NCBI GenBank assembly: GCA_039714575.1
Contig: JBDLJE010000011.1
Span: 1-42,568, forward strand
Direction: 5' to 3'
Length of the DNA stretch: 42,568 nucleotides
Origin: Sulfonitrofixus sp039714575
GTDB lineage: Bacteria; Campylobacterota; Campylobacteria; Campylobacterales; Sulfurimonadaceae
The notes beneath the pieces are model-generated. The model was not told the origin of the DNA, did not search any database, and was given only the letters and a program-made list of their open reading frames with translations. Positions 40,777-42,568 of the stretch are shown here, one piece after another. The stretch's first letter is position 1; the number at the start of each line of letters is the position of its first letter. A program made the translations under genes and the position numbers.

Positions 40777-41979
40777 CTATAACTTTTTAAGCAGGAGTCT
40801 CTCTTTTGCGACAAACATCTTCTCACTCCAGATCGGCTCTTTCAGATCCAAAATTTTAACGATCTCGTCATTGACCAAACGGTATGAGACAGTTACCACT
40901 GCTTGTTTCAGCCCTACAGGGATATCTACCATATAAACTTTTTTGCCCATTGCCGGGATCGACATGTCTTCAGTGGCTTCAGTAGCACATTCCGGAATAG
41001 TTTTCTTCTTGCGCTTGCTCAGGTAATGTGATGTCAGAGAGATGGTCTTGTCTATCTCTCTTTTTCCGTCATAAAACTTAATATCAATAATGATCTCACG
41101 TCCGCCGTAACCCGTTGGTACATTATGCGGATTGGGATTGTCAAGCTGTATGTGCAGCTTGTTTTTTACCCTCTTCAAAGAGAGCTCTAAAGCCCCTTTG
41201 ATCAGTTTAGGAGAGTGCGCCCCTACAAATCCGTGTTTACGGATCATACGTTTTATAGGTTTGCCGTCAGGTCCTTTATTGGTTGAGGCGATCCCCAGCT
41301 TCTTTTCGCTCATGTGGCAATCAACACAGAGCTTTGGGTTTTTCTGCTGTTCATACTCTTTTTGCGTGTCAGAAAAGACAAATCCGCGGATGGAGCGTTG
41401 GTTGGCATGACAGACTAAACAGAGTTTGTTGGTGTCTGTAGTCATAAAGTCACGTTGATAGGTTTGATGATAAGGTGATTTGGCATCGTCAAAAGGTCCG
41501 CTCATCTTTCCTGCTTGCAGCCAATCGATGAGGTGTACACCGCGAACCGAGTCGTCTTCGTTCTCATGGATCTTGTCTACATTATGGCAGACGGCACAGT
41601 TGATCCCTTCGTTAAGGTCTTTGCTTTTGACAGCATTTTCTATGGGCTTATGTGTTTTTAGTTTCAGCTGTGCCGCGACCTCGTCCTCTTCTGTAGTCCT
41701 TGTGATGGAGATACGGGGGTTGTGGCAGACAGCACATTGAACTTTCAGAGTATCTATACTTTTTCCACGAACTTTACGTGCCATATAGTCTATAGACTTT
41801 TGAAAGTACTCATCGTTTTCATAATGTGACTTGGCGTGCCATGAGTTTTTCCACTCTTTGACGATGTGAAAATGACATTTCATGCATTTAACGCTTTTTG
41901 AAAACTTGCCGTTGAGTGCCACAGGCTGACCTGCATACACAAAAGTGCTGATCAAAATCAATATTGTTAGTAGTCTCAT
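40777..41979 (-). CDS. Pentahaem c-type cytochrome
   Basis: The 400-residue periplasmic protein has a signal peptide (about 1-16, cleavage VYA-GQP) and five CxxCH haem sites at residues 32-36, 82-86, 128-132, 187-191 and 218-222. The N-terminal two thirds resemble the cytochrome c554-type multihaem fold; the C-terminal 160 residues have no haem site and look like a beta-rich domain (near NPHNVPTGYGGREIIIDIKF). It should carry electrons in the periplasm. Partner enzyme and redox role are unknown; no reductase gene lies nearby. Confidence 0.88.
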   Translation of the reverse strand: MRLLTILILISTFVYAGQPVALNGKFSKSVKCMKCHFHIVKEWKNSWHAKSHYENDEYFQKSIDYMARKVRGKSIDTLKVQCAVCHNPRISITRTTEEDEVAAQLKLKTHKPIENAVKSKDLNEGINCAVCHNVDKIHENEDDSVRGVHLIDWLQAGKMSGPFDDAKSPYHQTYQRDFMTTDTNKLCLVCHANQRSIRGFVFSDTQKEYEQQKNPKLCVDCHMSEKKLGIASTNKGPDGKPIKRMIRKHGFVGAHSPKLIKGALELSLKRVKNKLHIQLDNPNPHNVPTGYGGREIIIDIKFYDGKREIDKTISLTSHYLSKRKKKTIPECATEATEDMSIPAMGKKVYMVDIPVGLKQAVVTVSYRLVNDEIVKILDLKEPIWSEKMFVAKERLLLKKL

Positions 41980-42220
41980 ACCGCTTGCCTTTCAATTAAA
42001 AATAATTATATTGACATTATGATTTATTATTCTTTAATCTTATGGTAGTTTGCCTTGTTTTTAAAGAGAGTGTTGCTTTAAATATACATATGAGAGTATC
42101 AAAGTCTTTTAACTGGAATACCAGCTTGATCTCAATTGTACAGTTATAGTATTGCTAATTTGGTATTAGTGATATTTAAAGGTACTATGTACAATCGATT
42201 TTATAAAAACAGGAAATAAT

Positions 42221-42568
42221 ATGAATAAATATAAAAGCTTATTAACTGCTGTATTATTCGTAACATTAACATTGATGATGGGTTGTGGTTCGGGTGATGA
42301 AGATTCAACAAATGGTGTTATAACTGATAAGGTAGTGAATACTCAAGCATCAGCAACTGCTTCAGCACTTAGTGATGCTGCTGCCTTGACCGTTACCAGT
42401 GATGACCTTTCCAAGTCCAAAGGAACCGACCAGGACGTAATCGTTTCGCTTACACCTGTACCTGCACAAACAGATGTTTGGAACAACGTCAAGATCGAAG
42501 TGAGTTTTAATGTACCGCTTGATGCTTCGAGTGTGCAAAAGAACAACATCAAACTCACGCATCTCTCT
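42221..42568 (+). CDS. Lipoprotein with Ig-like domain, 3' end outside window
   Basis: An open frame starts at ATG 42221 with AGGAAA at perfect spacing and runs to the window edge (116 codons seen). The start is a lipoprotein signal: hydrophobic core and LMMGC with the lipidated Cys at 22. After a Ser/Ala/Thr-rich linker, the segment VIVSLTPVPAQTDVWNNVKI..SFNVPLDASSV is typical of a Big_5-type bacterial Ig-like domain. It is probably the beginning of a longer surface or secreted protein. The 240 bp before it is AT-rich and shows no gene. Confidence 0.85.
   Translation, partial: MNKYKSLLTAVLFVTLTLMMGCGSGDEDSTNGVITDKVVNTQASATASALSDAAALTVTSDDLSKSKGTDQDVIVSLTPVPAQTDVWNNVKIEVSFNVPLDASSVQKNNIKLTHLS

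Noticed and set aside
1..42568. CRISPR array
   Set aside because: No regularly spaced direct repeats were seen on either strand.

Overview
The window looks like a chromosome segment of a free-living Campylobacterota bacterium of the Sulfurimonas/Sulfuricurvum kind. The signs are the order recA-eno-ftsB-like-AMIN, a futalosine-pathway menaquinone enzyme (MqnD), a run of histidine kinases with the H-Q-W-R-Q-P-L phosphoacceptor box that is common in this phylum, an RqcH-type NFACT protein, a MEP-pathway Dxr, and several signal peptides and multihaem cytochrome motifs. The genus is inferred; no rRNA is present.

Layout. (1) 1-2700: AT-richer accessory DNA. It holds the end of a cytosine-5 methyltransferase gene, a convergent Vsr-type mismatch endonuclease, and a gene graveyard: a frameshifted dinD remnant between two copies of a small unknown gene, one of them split by a 162-bp insert with inverted ends. 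(2) 2754-7384: small metabolic genes: a methyltransferase and a ribokinase/PfpI pair driven by two nearly identical promoters, a 44-residue membrane protein, a DksA-like protein lacking two zinc ligands, and a two-gene operon pairing an AfsA-type hotdog protein with a FAD oxidoreductase. (3) 7623-19822: a 12-kb signalling island, all on the + strand: a REC-kinase-REC hybrid, two membrane kinases, a FIST sensor, a FIST-linked PAS kinase, an 1107-residue kinase fused to two periplasmic binding domains, and a REC-GGDEF diguanylate cyclase. No DNA-binding response regulator is present, so phosphate probably flows to the REC domains of the hybrid kinase and the cyclase. (4) 19856-25331: a zinc-ribbon protein, a TehB-like methyltransferase, a small lysine-rich gene with an apparent -1 frame change at an A7 run, pcm, a cold-shock gene with a long leader, an ankyrin protein, a CI-like regulator, a seven-repeat periplasmic propeller and tRNA-Ser(GGA). 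(5) 25355-28905: a minus-strand group around a BtuB-like TonB receptor, with a 6-TM protein, a Cys-rich protein, a His/Cys-containing small protein and a lipoprotein. (6) 29012-33756: RqcH-like gene, then cdsA-dxr-hydrolase-tsaD packed as an operon. (7) 33882-37346: tpx, an outer-membrane barrel gene with a decayed partial copy, and murB-mqnD. (8) 37467-42568: recA-eno-ftsB-like-AMIN behind a 12-bp perfect inverted repeat, a pentahaem cytochrome c, and the start of a lipoprotein cut by the window edge.

The strongest candidates for something undescribed are the kinase/FIST/cyclase island, the AfsA-like/FAD operon, the BtuB-centred operon with unknown cysteine- and histidine-containing partners, and the frame-shifted small gene.
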